From Flavobacteriales bacterium (GTDB taxonomy: Bacteria; Bacteroidota; Bacteroidia; Flavobacteriales; UBA1820), in contig QALN01000014.1 in NCBI GenBank assembly GCA_003150615.1, forward strand, positions 1 to 64,000: a stretch of 64,000 nt of DNA, written 5' to 3'. The position numbers were made by a program, and so were the translations under genes. The notes below the pieces were generated by a model that was given only the letters and a program-made list of their open reading frames with translations, ran no database searches and was not told the origin of the DNA. This document shows positions 20,116 to 28,990 of the stretch, in pieces. Every line of letters begins with the position of its first letter. The first letter of the stretch is position 1.

Positions 20116-21375
20116 ATGAAGGATTTATTCGACAAAATCAAAAGCAAGCCGGGCCCTCTGGAAATGTGGCACGACAAGGCCGAAGGCTATTATATGTTCC
20201 CGGAACTCGAAGGGGAAATAGGTTCGCACATGATGTTCCAGGGACGGGAAGTCCTCTGCTGGAGCCTGAACAACTACCTCGGTCTGGCCAACCATCCCGA
20301 AGTACGCAAAGCCGACGCGGAAGCGGCCGCCAAATACGGCATGGCATACCCCATGGGTGCACGCGTTATGTCCGGCCAGACCAAATGGCATAAACAGCTC
20401 GAAACAGAACTGGCCAATTTCTCCCACAAGAAATACGGTTGCCTTATCAACTACGGCTACCAGGGTATTATGTCCGCTATCGACTGCCTGCTGGACCGCC
20501 ACGACGTAGTGGTTTACGATGCAGACTGCCATGCCTCCATTATCGACGGCATACGTATGTCCGATGCTACCCGTATCAAATTCCGTCACAACGATGTCGC
20601 CGATTGCGAGAAGAAACTCCAGGTTGCCACAAAAAAAGCTGAAGAGCTGGGTGGCGGCATACTCGTTATCACCGAAGGCGTTTTCGGCATGCGCGGCATG
20701 CAGGGTAAGGTAAAAGGCATTGCTGATCTGAAAAAGAAATACGACTTCCGTCTTCTGATAGACGACGCACACGGCTTCGGAACTCAGGGTCATGACGGAG
20801 GCGGTACTCACGTAGAACAGGGTTGCGCCGACGAAGTCGATGTTTACTGCGCCACATTCGCCAAATCCATGGCGTCGACCGGCGGCTTCATAGCATCAAA
20901 CGACAAGGCCATAATCACACACTGCCGTTACAACATGCGCTCCCAGATTTATGCCAAATCCATGCCGCTTGTCAATGTAATGGGGGCTCTCAAACGTCTC
21001 GAACTTATCCGCAACCACCCGGAATTCCGTGAAAAACTGTGGGAAAACGTACGCATGCTCCAGAACGGACTGCGCGAACGCGGTTTCGACATAGGCGACC
21101 TCACTTCGTGCGTTACTCCGGTGTACATGAAAGGCTCGCTCGAAGAAGCCACCCACGTGGTTGCCGACATGCGCGAGAACTATCGTATATTCTGCTCGAT
21201 AGTGATACCTCCAGTCATCCCGGCCGGAAATATCCTATTGCGTCTGATACCTACCAACTATCACACCAAGGAGGATATTCAGTACACCCTGGACGCTTTT
21301 GCACAGGTACGCGACAAACTGGCCAACAAACAATATGTAACCGACAAAGTAGCCGAAGTAAAACTCGACGTTTAG
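20116..21375 (+). CDS. SPT/AONS-family acyltransferase, probable cysteate acyltransferase (SulA/CapA-like)
   Basis: This 419-residue alpha-oxoamine synthase has the family landmarks: NNYLGLANHPEV near the start, the PLP-stacking His in DADCHASIIDG, DDAHGFG with the PLP-binding Asp and His, and the PLP Lys in ATFAKSMASTGGF (Lys250). FAKSMAS is closer to serine palmitoyltransferase than to BioF or Kbl. These enzymes condense an amino acid with an acyl thioester and lose CO2. With a cysteine synthase homologue and an SDR beside it, the likely reaction is cysteate plus fatty acyl-ACP or acyl-CoA to 3-ketocapnine, the first step of sulfonolipid synthesis in the cytoplasm. Serine palmitoyltransferase is the main alternative. 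Confidence 0.9.
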   Translation: MKDLFDKIKSKPGPLEMWHDKAEGYYMFPELEGEIGSHMMFQGREVLCWSLNNYLGLANHPEVRKADAEAAAKYGMAYPMGARVMSGQTKWHKQLETELANFSHKKYGCLINYGYQGIMSAIDCLLDRHDVVVYDADCHASIIDGIRMSDATRIKFRHNDVADCEKKLQVATKKAEELGGGILVITEGVFGMRGMQGKVKGIADLKKKYDFRLLIDDAHGFGTQGHDGGGTHVEQGCADEVDVYCATFAKSMASTGGFIASNDKAIITHCRYNMRSQIYAKSMPLVNVMGALKRLELIRNHPEFREKLWENVRMLQNGLRERGFDIGDLTSCVTPVYMKGSLEEATHVVADMRENYRIFCSIVIPPVIPAGNILLRLIPTNYHTKEDIQYTLDAFAQVRDKLANKQYVTDKVAEVKLDV

Positions 21376-21400
21376 CAAACGGCTATTGTTATACTTACTA

Positions 21401-21427
21401 AAGGGGGCGATTCAAGCCCCCTTTTTT
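21401..21427 (+). terminator. Terminator of the sulfonolipid gene set
   Basis: Stem AAGGGGGC / GCCCCCTT with a 7-nt loop followed by a T tract. Confidence 0.88.
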
Positions 21428-21628
21428 ATTGTGCGAAAGACATCAATTCGTTTTTCCGCTTCACATTGCCGCTGATATTCCCGTTTCTTAACATATCAGT
21501 TGCAAAACAGTGTCAACGAGCAAAAAGAAAGGTTTTCCATTTTATATATAAAACTTTGAATGTTAAAAAATATTTGATATTTTTACCCAAAAGAAAATAG
21601 AAACGGTCTATACAATTTCCTTAACATA

Positions 21629-22804
21629 ATGAAAAACTACAACAGCACAATCATTATCGGACTTTTGTCGTTATCGCTTTTCGCCTGCAATAGCGACCGC
21701 AAAACGGATTACCATGAATGTGAACAAACCATTCAGATCGATAAGCCTGACAGCACTTCAATTGTCGATTTGATAGACAAGGAATCCGTATTCCTGGTGA
21801 ATCCCGAAAAATCCGATGAATCACTATTGGGGCTTGTATCGAAAGTGGAAGTATACAAAGGCCGCATCTATGCCAAAGATATGCTGGTATCCAAAGGAAT
21901 CTATATTTTCGACATGGATGGCAAGTTCCTACGCAAACCTACAACGATAGGACAAGGGCCCGAAGAATACATTACGTTGTCGGATTTTAAAATCGACAAA
22001 AAGAACGACAGGCTGATTATAAATGACCGGTATAGTAAAACCGTTTCATTTCTCGACTTGGAAGGAAATTTTCTCGAACGGAAAAAAGTGAATTTCACGG
22101 GAGAGTATTTTGCTCCTATGCCCAACGGCGAATATGCATTTTTTATGGATATAAGCTCCATTGACGGGGAAAACACAGTTATAATTGCCGATAAGAATCT
22201 CAAAAAAATCCGGTCATACTTTCCCCAAAATCAAAACCACAATTTTATTGTAGGAGTTCCAACCCGTCTTACCACAACCGAAGAAGGAACTGTTTTGTTT
22301 TCACCGCCTTATGATAATAAAATATACGAAATAACCGAAAATGGGTTCATAGCAAAATATTGTTTTAACTGTACGTTTGGAAAAAATCTCCCCAACGATG
22401 TAGCAGTAACAATAAGTCCTCAAAATAGGTCAAAAATACTTAACAACGAAGGATATATTGTTTTTAGAGGGGATATCATAAACAATGTGAATTCACTGTA
22501 TTTTTCATTTACATATGGCAGTGGCAGTAGTTTTGACGACCACTATTTGTTTTTCTTCGACAAAGAATCCGGGAAAGGAAAAACTGTTTATAAATATTCG
22601 AAAGAAAACTTTGATGTGTTATTATTTAATGAGCCGAAAGGAAGTTATGAAGATTACTTTATTTCAGTGATGGGGCCTGAAAAATTAAATACTATAGATA
22701 TTGAATCTCTTGATTTCCCGGAATCTTTTAAAGCGGCTCTCCGATCAGCAAAAGAAGAAGACAATCCTTTATTCATTTTTTATAAACTTAAAAAAATAGA
22801 ATAG
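21629..22804 (+). CDS. Six-bladed beta-propeller lipoprotein (1)
   Basis: The 391-residue protein has a lipoprotein signal (LLSLSLFAC, lipid Cys at about residue 20). The mature part shows the BF3164-like/six-bladed propeller repeat pattern: YIFDMDGKFLRKP followed by GQGPEEYITLSDFKID, then alternating strands and a final DNPLFIFYKLKK strand. The role of this family is not established. It is the first of four propeller genes in this cluster and precedes the first NVEALA peptide gene by 133 nt. Its AT content is higher than the sulfonolipid genes before it. Confidence 0.88.
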   Translation: MKNYNSTIIIGLLSLSLFACNSDRKTDYHECEQTIQIDKPDSTSIVDLIDKESVFLVNPEKSDESLLGLVSKVEVYKGRIYAKDMLVSKGIYIFDMDGKFLRKPTTIGQGPEEYITLSDFKIDKKNDRLIINDRYSKTVSFLDLEGNFLERKKVNFTGEYFAPMPNGEYAFFMDISSIDGENTVIIADKNLKKIRSYFPQNQNHNFIVGVPTRLTTTEEGTVLFSPPYDNKIYEITENGFIAKYCFNCTFGKNLPNDVAVTISPQNRSKILNNEGYIVFRGDIINNVNSLYFSFTYGSGSSFDDHYLFFFDKESGKGKTVYKYSKENFDVLLFNEPKGSYEDYFISVMGPEKLNTIDIESLDFPESFKAALRSAKEEDNPLFIFYKLKKIE

Positions 22805-22937
22805 TATTTGACGATATTTAATTTTTCACATATTTTTACAGTATAATATTAACCTAACGCTCGCTAAGCTCTTTAAATTAAATAGATTAATTGTAAGAAA
22901 ATCATATTATATACAACTAATCATTAATCTCATACTT

Positions 22938-23228
22938 ATGAAACGACATCTATTTCAAATCCTCGCAGGAGTTACTGTGATATTATCCACAGTAGTGTTT
23001 TTATCATCAGGAAATAATAAAACCCTTTCCGATTTGGCCCTGGCCAATATCGAAGCCATCGCCTCGGGAGAAGGAACGGCTGTATCCACATGCTATTTCA
23101 GGGGATCTGGTGAAAGACAGGACTGGTTCTTTGAATGTGATTCGTACACATCTCCTGAAATGATTTATCCATGCCCAGGAGATAAAACATATGGCAGTCT
23201 AGGTGCAAGTTCCATGTGTACAAAGTAA
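22938..23228 (+). CDS. NVEALA-family secreted peptide (1)
   Basis: The 96-residue precursor starts with a signal-peptide-like hydrophobic segment (ILAGVTVILSTVVFLSSG), followed by the NVEALA signature in the form LSDLALANIEAIASGEG (residues about 30-46). A variable tail of about 50 residues has four Cys. The family is annotated by motif only and its function is unknown. It is followed 13 nt later by a propeller lipoprotein gene, the recurring order in this cluster. Its leader is more diverged than those of peptides 2 and 3. Confidence 0.85.
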   Translation: MKRHLFQILAGVTVILSTVVFLSSGNNKTLSDLALANIEAIASGEGTAVSTCYFRGSGERQDWFFECDSYTSPEMIYPCPGDKTYGSLGASSMCTK

Positions 23229-23241
23229 CACCCTGTATCTC

Positions 23242-24315
23242 ATGTTAAAAAAAAGTTTATTTCCGATTATAGCCGGACTATTGTTAACGGCGATTGCCGG
23301 CTGCACTTCGGACGACAGGCAGTATTTTGATTTTGAAATTCAGGAAATAGATGAAGCTCTGTCTCCGGAGGTTATGACGGGAGAGGCCATAGAACTGGAA
23401 TATCCGAAATTCATATTGTTTTCGGTGTACGATACATTGTGTTTTCTGTACAGTTGGGACAATCCCGGAGGGTTTTACAACGTACACAATCTTAAAAACG
23501 GGAAACATCTGGGATATTTCTGCCAGAGAGGACAGGCTCCCAATGAGTCGGCAGGTATCAGCCCGTTATTCCAATTCTATACCGAAGACGGCCATCTGAA
23601 GACCGACATACTCACCGTTAACCGTACTCTGACTCCCTGGGATATCACCGGTTCGCTATCTAGCGGACAAACGGAACTGGATACCGTGTTCAGTTTTAAT
23701 TGGTCGGACGTGTGTGTATTTCCATACAAAACCTATTTCCGGTTACCCGGCGACAGTATATTGGTGTTCACTCAACCGGATCTTCCGTTCAACAGTACAA
23801 CAGCTACTCTGCCCCGCATACAGATACGCACTTTGGCAGACAACAAGGCAGTCCGGGAATATCATCTTTTTACCAAGCCTATCGAAGGCATGAAAAATTC
23901 TGATTTCCGTCCGGATAGTTTTTTACGGCTTTTTGCCTGCCTGAAACCGGACAGCAAAAAAGTAGCCATAGCCATGGGCGCTTTCCCCCAGATAATTATT
24001 TTGGACCTCGTTTCCGGAGAGGCTAAAGGCATACGGCTGAAAGGCAACCCCGGTTTTTCACCCGATCATGAAATGTATTGTTACATGTCAGTACAGTGTG
24101 ACGAAAAGTACATTTATGCACTGTATAAAGGAGGAGAACCCCATGATAAAGCTACCACCGTGCATGTCTTCGATTGGGATGGACATTTGGCGCGCAAAAT
24201 CAAACTGGATCATCCGGCGTCTTCTTTGTCGCTGGATCCGGTCAGCGGGATGCTTTACACCATGTATCCAAATCAGGAAGAAATATACCGTTATCGGATA
24301 AATACCAAACAATAG
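23242..24315 (+). CDS. Six-bladed beta-propeller lipoprotein (2)
   Basis: From the ATG at 23242 the product is 357 residues, with lipobox LLLTAIAGC. The body has propeller-type repeats, including HLGYFCQRGQAPNES, which corresponds to the G-x-GPxE blade signature of the other paralogues, and ends with a strand carrying NQEEIYRYRINTK. It lies directly after NVEALA peptide 1 and before a thioredoxin-like lipoprotein gene. An upstream in-frame start at 23203 would overlap the peptide gene and lacks a clean signal. Confidence 0.86.
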   Translation: MLKKSLFPIIAGLLLTAIAGCTSDDRQYFDFEIQEIDEALSPEVMTGEAIELEYPKFILFSVYDTLCFLYSWDNPGGFYNVHNLKNGKHLGYFCQRGQAPNESAGISPLFQFYTEDGHLKTDILTVNRTLTPWDITGSLSSGQTELDTVFSFNWSDVCVFPYKTYFRLPGDSILVFTQPDLPFNSTTATLPRIQIRTLADNKAVREYHLFTKPIEGMKNSDFRPDSFLRLFACLKPDSKKVAIAMGAFPQIIILDLVSGEAKGIRLKGNPGFSPDHEMYCYMSVQCDEKYIYALYKGGEPHDKATTVHVFDWDGHLARKIKLDHPASSLSLDPVSGMLYTMYPNQEEIYRYRINTKQ

Positions 24316-24398
24316 TTGCATTATTAACGAACATCAAACAGCGTAATTCAGGATTTCCTAATATCCCGGATTACGCTTTTAATTATAATCCGTATATC

Positions 24399-24944
24399 AT
24401 GACACGTATTTTTTTATTGTTTTTTCTCGCTCTCGGCTTAACTTCATGCAGGGATGAAAAGAAAGAACAAATTTCCGAAACCGTGCAGGCTTTCATCGGG
24501 AAACAACTCGTTATTCCGACGGAATCGTTACAAGGCAAAATCATGGGCCGCGATACCTTATGTCCCGATATGCTCGCAGACAGGACTAAAATTCTTGTCT
24601 ATGTGGACTCGGCCGGTTGCTCGCCTTGTAAAATGGAACTGGCTGCCTGGTCTTTGCGTCAGCAAGAGTTAAATAAGGAAAAACTGGACATTCCTTTGTT
24701 TTTCATTATTTACAACAAGGACTATTCAAAACTGGAAGAAAGCCTGAAAAACAACTATTTCGATTATCCTGTCTTTTATGACCGGAATAACATTACGGAC
24801 AGTCTGAACAATTTCCCTAAAAAAGAACGCTATAAAACTTTCTTGCTCGATAGTGAAAATAAGGTAATATTAGTCGGCTCTCCGGCCAATAACGACAAAC
24901 TCTGGGAACTATACCTACGGCAGATAAAAAAACTATCAGAATAA
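24399..24944 (+). CDS. Thioredoxin-like lipoprotein (1)
   Basis: From the ATG at 24399 the product is 181 residues, with lipobox ALGLTSC (lipid Cys at about residue 17). The mature part has a thioredoxin-like fold with active-site pattern GCSPCKMEL (CxxC) after a YVDSA strand, and ends in a characteristic NDKLWELYLRQIKKL helix. It probably faces the periplasm as a thiol oxidoreductase. Clustered with secreted Cys-rich peptides, it could form or isomerise their disulfides; this is inference. It ends 8 nt before the transglutaminase-like gene. Confidence 0.85.
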   Translation: MTRIFLLFFLALGLTSCRDEKKEQISETVQAFIGKQLVIPTESLQGKIMGRDTLCPDMLADRTKILVYVDSAGCSPCKMELAAWSLRQQELNKEKLDIPLFFIIYNKDYSKLEESLKNNYFDYPVFYDRNNITDSLNNFPKKERYKTFLLDSENKVILVGSPANNDKLWELYLRQIKKLSE

Positions 24945-24952
24945 TAAAAACC

Positions 24953-26941
24953 ATGAAACGTTTATCTCCCGTTATCGTCCTTTTATTATTTGCTTCCTGC
25001 TCCTCCAAAAGCGAAAGCTCTCTATCCACAGCTTTGGACCTTGCTGGAAATAACCGCCATGAGATACAAAAAGTCCTGGATCACTACTGCTCCCCTGGCG
25101 ACAGCCTTAAACGCCGTGCTGCGGAATATCTGATCGCAAACATGGCCGGCAAATACACCGTGACCAGTCCCGCCTTGGAAGCATACGAAGAATTATTGCC
25201 CGAAATCGCCAAAGTACCGTCAGACGAAGGGTTAAATTCCCCCCGCATCGGAAATATGTTCCGGGCATTCCGACAAAATCACCCACAGACACACGATACC
25301 CGCTTGCGCAAACAGGACGACCTGCGCCATATCACAGCCGACTATTTGATCCGCTGTATCGATGCATCGTTCGACACATGGGAAAACACTCCATGGCATG
25401 ACCGTTATACGTTCGAACAATTCTGCGAGTACGTTTTGCCCTACCGCAGTATGACGGAATACCTCTCGGATTGGAAAACGGACGCTCCCCGCAAAGACCT
25501 CTGGTGGGATGCGTCATTCGACACTATTCTCGATCCGGTAGAACTTTGCCATAGGCTCAACCGTAAAATCGACTTTACGTTCAATCACGGCATGAATCAA
25601 TACGGCGTACCGCAAAGCTATGTCAACCTGTTGAAAAGCCACTGGGGTAATTGCATCGACGAAACCAATTACGCCCTGTTCCAAATGCGTGGAAATGGCA
25701 TGCCCGTAGCTATCGATTTTGTTCCGCAATGGGCAAGCCTGCACGACAGACATTACTGGAACGTCATACTGGACACCACAGGACAAATGTTACCTTTCCA
25801 GGTCGGATTCGGTTACCGCCCCGGCTTGGTGGATCTGCGGGAGAAAGTGGCTAAAATATACCGGCATACTTATGAGATCCAGCGGGACGGGATCGTTTAC
25901 CGCCGGTTAGGAAAAGAAGATATTCCGCCTGTTTTCAGCCATTGCAATATTTACGATGTAACCGCTCAATACGGAATCCCGGTTGCAGATGTTCCCCTGG
26001 ATGTAAAAGACGTACCTAAAGGGACGAAAATACTTTACCTGTGCGTATCGTCCCTGAAACGGTGGGAACCGGTGGCCTACGCGGAAATCAAAGGAAGTAA
26101 AGCCGTTTTCCGGGACGTATCGACCGGGATAATTCATAACGATGCCTACAACACTCAGGAAAAAGGGTTGGGCGAAGGAATCGTCCTTCTTCCGGCTTAT
26201 TACCTGGAAGGGAAAATAGTCCCTGCCCGCGAACCCCTTATCCTGACTCACGACGGAAGTATGCATTCGCTTAAACCAGATACATCCCGCAGGCATACGG
26301 TAATCCTTAAACAAAAAATGCGTCTGCCCTACCGTTTTATCGGTTACGCCAGGCAAATGACCGGAAACCGATTCGAAGGAGCGAACCGTCCCGATTTTTC
26401 CGATGCCGTCACACTGGCGCAAATAAAGGATTCGGTAGCATCACACATGCAAAAACTCCACGTAACCGATACGCGCAAATACCGTTACGTCCGTTATGTA
26501 GACGAAAAAGGCTTCCGGGCTATGGTCGGAGAACTGGCTTTCTTTGATGGAAACGGAAGGAAAATAGCCGGGCATCCGATAGGCGTGAGGGATCGCTATT
26601 GGTACCAGCCAAAAGACCGCGCTTTCGATGACGACATTGTCACTTTCTACGAAGCTGCGGACAAAGAATCATGGATAGGGCTCGACTTGGGGGAAAGCCG
26701 GCGTATCGATTCTGTCGGTTTTTCGCCACGCACTACCGGAAACGAAGTGGAACCTGGCGACACGTACACGTTGTATTATTGGGACGGCCGATGGCGGGAA
26801 ATCGGCACAAAAACGGCCTGTGCTCATGAAATAACATTCGACGGAGTACCTGAAAACGCTTTGCTCCTGCTTTCCGACCGGACAAAAGGAAAAGAAGAAC
26901 GAATTTTTACTTACAAAGACGGAGAACAAATATGGTGGTAG
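24953..26941 (+). CDS. Transglutaminase-like lipoprotein with C-terminal discoidin-like domain
   Basis: This 662-residue protein has lipobox LLLFASC. A transglutaminase/papain-like core is seen at about residues 215-290, with candidate Cys234 in GNCIDETNYAL, His267 in RHYWNVIL and Asp274. Residues about 500-662 look like a beta-sandwich of the F5/8 C (discoidin) type, with GLDLGESRRIDSVGFS and YTLYYWDGRWREI. In bacteria such domains act as peptidases, amidases or crosslinkers. Its position 8 nt after a thioredoxin-like gene and before NVEALA peptide 2 suggests a role in processing or crosslinking the peptide, which cannot be read directly from sequence. Confidence 0.82.
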   Translation: MKRLSPVIVLLLFASCSSKSESSLSTALDLAGNNRHEIQKVLDHYCSPGDSLKRRAAEYLIANMAGKYTVTSPALEAYEELLPEIAKVPSDEGLNSPRIGNMFRAFRQNHPQTHDTRLRKQDDLRHITADYLIRCIDASFDTWENTPWHDRYTFEQFCEYVLPYRSMTEYLSDWKTDAPRKDLWWDASFDTILDPVELCHRLNRKIDFTFNHGMNQYGVPQSYVNLLKSHWGNCIDETNYALFQMRGNGMPVAIDFVPQWASLHDRHYWNVILDTTGQMLPFQVGFGYRPGLVDLREKVAKIYRHTYEIQRDGIVYRRLGKEDIPPVFSHCNIYDVTAQYGIPVADVPLDVKDVPKGTKILYLCVSSLKRWEPVAYAEIKGSKAVFRDVSTGIIHNDAYNTQEKGLGEGIVLLPAYYLEGKIVPAREPLILTHDGSMHSLKPDTSRRHTVILKQKMRLPYRFIGYARQMTGNRFEGANRPDFSDAVTLAQIKDSVASHMQKLHVTDTRKYRYVRYVDEKGFRAMVGELAFFDGNGRKIAGHPIGVRDRYWYQPKDRAFDDDIVTFYEAADKESWIGLDLGESRRIDSVGFSPRTTGNEVEPGDTYTLYYWDGRWREIGTKTACAHEITFDGVPENALLLLSDRTKGKEERIFTYKDGEQIWW

Positions 26942-27059
26942 ATTACAAATTGTAATTACCTGAAAGCGTTAGCAAAAATTTGTTTTTTACGCATATATTT
27001 ATAATTTAGCAAAAAAAAAAAAAAATAACATTTTTTATAAACTATAAAAATTAATAGTT

Positions 27060-27359
27060 ATGAAGAAGAAACTACTACTCGTATGTACAACCGTAGCATT
27101 CGGCATACTGACGGTTGCCGGTATTAGCCAACAAAATATCCCTCAACTATCCGACGTTGCTCTTGCTAATATTGAAGCATTATCTAGTGGAGAATGTGCC
27201 GAAGGATGCGACAATACGACTACAGGCCCATGCTGGCAGGAACAACAAATCGTCTTTCCACCCTACGGGTTGACAGGAAATGCATGCATATTTACAAACA
27301 ACACTGACGACTATTGTACAGGCAAATACATAGACCCTAATACCGGTCAGTTAAATTGA
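27060..27359 (+). CDS. NVEALA-family secreted peptide (2)
   Basis: The 99-residue precursor has an N-terminal signal segment (KKKLLLVCTTVAFGILTVAG), NVEALA motif LSDVALANIEALSSGE (about residues 34-49) and a 50-residue tail with five Cys. The leader is almost identical to that of peptide 3 at DNA level, while the tails are unrelated. A run of 15 A (27011-27025) lies upstream in the presumed promoter or leader. The tail likely is the mature product, released after the motif; this is inferred from the conservation pattern. Confidence 0.85.
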   Translation: MKKKLLLVCTTVAFGILTVAGISQQNIPQLSDVALANIEALSSGECAEGCDNTTTGPCWQEQQIVFPPYGLTGNACIFTNNTDDYCTGKYIDPNTGQLN

Positions 27360-27370
27360 GGTTTATAAAA

Positions 27371-28525
27371 ATGACATTCATGAAACATTCATTGCTTTTC
27401 GTTTGCTGCATTTTTTTCTGTGCCTGCAACAATGCCGATGACAATGCGGGCAACGTCAGTACGATCAGATTCGATATAGACGAACAAAGCCGGGAGATAA
27501 GTTTTTTCGACATATTCGAGCGGGTCGATATCATTCCGTTGGAGACATCGGACAGCAGTCTGTTGAGTCCTGCCATAGTAGCTGCCGTATATAACGATAC
27601 TACTTACGCGATGGATTTTTTGGTCAACAAAAATATAAAAACGTACTCTCCCTCAGGGGCGTTCATTTCAACACTTTGCCAGAAGGGGGATGCGCCGGAT
27701 GATTATATTGCAGCCGCTAACATTTTTGTGAATCCATACACCGGGCATTTCGAACTATTGGAAAACAACAATACGCTGAACATTTACGACCGCAATACGA
27801 AAAAGAAAATAACAAAACTCAAATTGGGCTCGGAACAGTTTTCCAAACCCGCACAGCAATGTTTCCCGGTCGATGAAAACAAGTATGCATTGTTTTCGAG
27901 TTTTTCTTCTGAAAACAACATTTTGGTATATGACTCCAAAACAGAACAAAGAACATTGCTCACCAAGCCTGTTTCGGAAAACATCATCAAGGCCGGGTTA
28001 AACCACAATTTCGCTCCGTTCAGGATGCAACCAAACGGTACAATCACGTTGAATACATTGCTCGATCGCAATATATACAAATATGAACACGATGCGCTCG
28101 TGCCTTATACCGTGCTGGATTTCGGTGAAAAGCACAATATTGACAACTATATTCTTCCCAGTACCCCTGTAAAAGACGTCAAAAATATCCTGAACGACAA
28201 TAAAGACAAAATCGTTTCCGGAGTTTTTCCACCCATAAAATGGGGAAATAAGTTCTTTTGCACCATAATGATGGGCGAGGAAAACTACAACCTATATTCC
28301 AATCTGCATACAGGTGAAAACGCGTGTTTCAAAACCACGACCGAAGGCGTTACATTCTCTACAGGCGGCGTTTTGGTCGATGATACATTATATAATGTCA
28401 CTCCAATAAATATTCTCGACAAATACATAACCGAAAGCATTCTGGATGAAAAGAACAAAAATATATTACAAAGATTGAAAGAAGACGACAATCCGGTTAT
28501 ACTTCGTTATAAATTAAAAAAATAA
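27371..28525 (+). CDS. Six-bladed beta-propeller lipoprotein (3)
   Basis: From the ATG at 27371 the product is 384 residues; an ATG at 27380 (MKHSLLF) is also plausible and places the lipobox FFCAC at a more usual distance. The body shows propeller repeats (IKTYSPSGAFISTL followed by QKGDAPDDYIAAANIFV) and the shared last strand DNPVILRYKLKK. It follows NVEALA peptide 2 directly. No thioredoxin-like gene follows, only a 3' remnant of one (28528-28602). Confidence 0.86.
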   Translation: MTFMKHSLLFVCCIFFCACNNADDNAGNVSTIRFDIDEQSREISFFDIFERVDIIPLETSDSSLLSPAIVAAVYNDTTYAMDFLVNKNIKTYSPSGAFISTLCQKGDAPDDYIAAANIFVNPYTGHFELLENNNTLNIYDRNTKKKITKLKLGSEQFSKPAQQCFPVDENKYALFSSFSSENNILVYDSKTEQRTLLTKPVSENIIKAGLNHNFAPFRMQPNGTITLNTLLDRNIYKYEHDALVPYTVLDFGEKHNIDNYILPSTPVKDVKNILNDNKDKIVSGVFPPIKWGNKFFCTIMMGEENYNLYSNLHTGENACFKTTTEGVTFSTGGVLVDDTLYNVTPINILDKYITESILDEKNKNILQRLKEDDNPVILRYKLKK

Positions 28526-28527
28526 AA

Positions 28528-28602
28528 CGCATTGACGACTTGTACAAACAACGAATCCGGGAATTGACCAATACGGGAAACAAGCATGACGGTAGTTTGT
28601 AA
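28528..28602 (+). pseudogene. 3' remnant of a thioredoxin-like lipoprotein gene
   Basis: Directly after the stop of propeller 3, an in-frame stretch encodes DDLYKQRIRELTNTG and ends at a TAA. This matches the C-terminus of the thioredoxin-like protein at 30084-30640 (LWELYKRQIRELTAKE) at protein and DNA level. The 5' part of the gene is missing. It indicates that each NVEALA-propeller pair once had a thioredoxin-like gene and that this copy was lost by deletion. Confidence 0.75.
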
Positions 28603-28696
28603 ACTAAAATCTGTTGAAAAAAATTGTTTTTTTAACACATCTTTTATAAGATAGCAAAAAAGATAATATTTTTATAACTTATAAAAATTAATAAAG

Positions 28697-28981
28697 ATGA
28701 AAAAGAAACTGCTACTAGTATGTACAACCGTAGTATTCGGTATACTGACGGTTGCCGGTATTAGCCAACAAAATGTCCCTCAACTATCCGACGTTGCTCT
28801 TGCTAATATTGAAGCCATCGCTTTGGGAGAAGGGACTTTGTCCGGCCCTTCGTGGACCGATGTCTGCGGATCTTACAACCCTAAGACTGGAGAACGGTGC
28901 GAAGAATGGTTTACCTGGTGCGCAGGGACAGATATCGAAGATCAATGCACACAGATACTTTGTCCTGACCATCAAAAATAG
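28697..28981 (+). CDS. NVEALA-family secreted peptide (3)
   Basis: The 94-residue precursor has the same leader as peptide 2 (signal segment, then LSDVALANIEAIALGEG) and a different tail with five Cys (VCGS, RCEE, WCAG, QCTQ, LCPD). By eye the first 118 coding bases differ at about six positions from peptide 2, then similarity ends abruptly. It starts a second peptide-propeller-thioredoxin module; the propeller gene follows after 9 nt. Confidence 0.85.
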   Translation: MKKKLLLVCTTVVFGILTVAGISQQNVPQLSDVALANIEAIALGEGTLSGPSWTDVCGSYNPKTGERCEEWFTWCAGTDIEDQCTQILCPDHQK

Positions 28982-28990
28982 TCATACACT

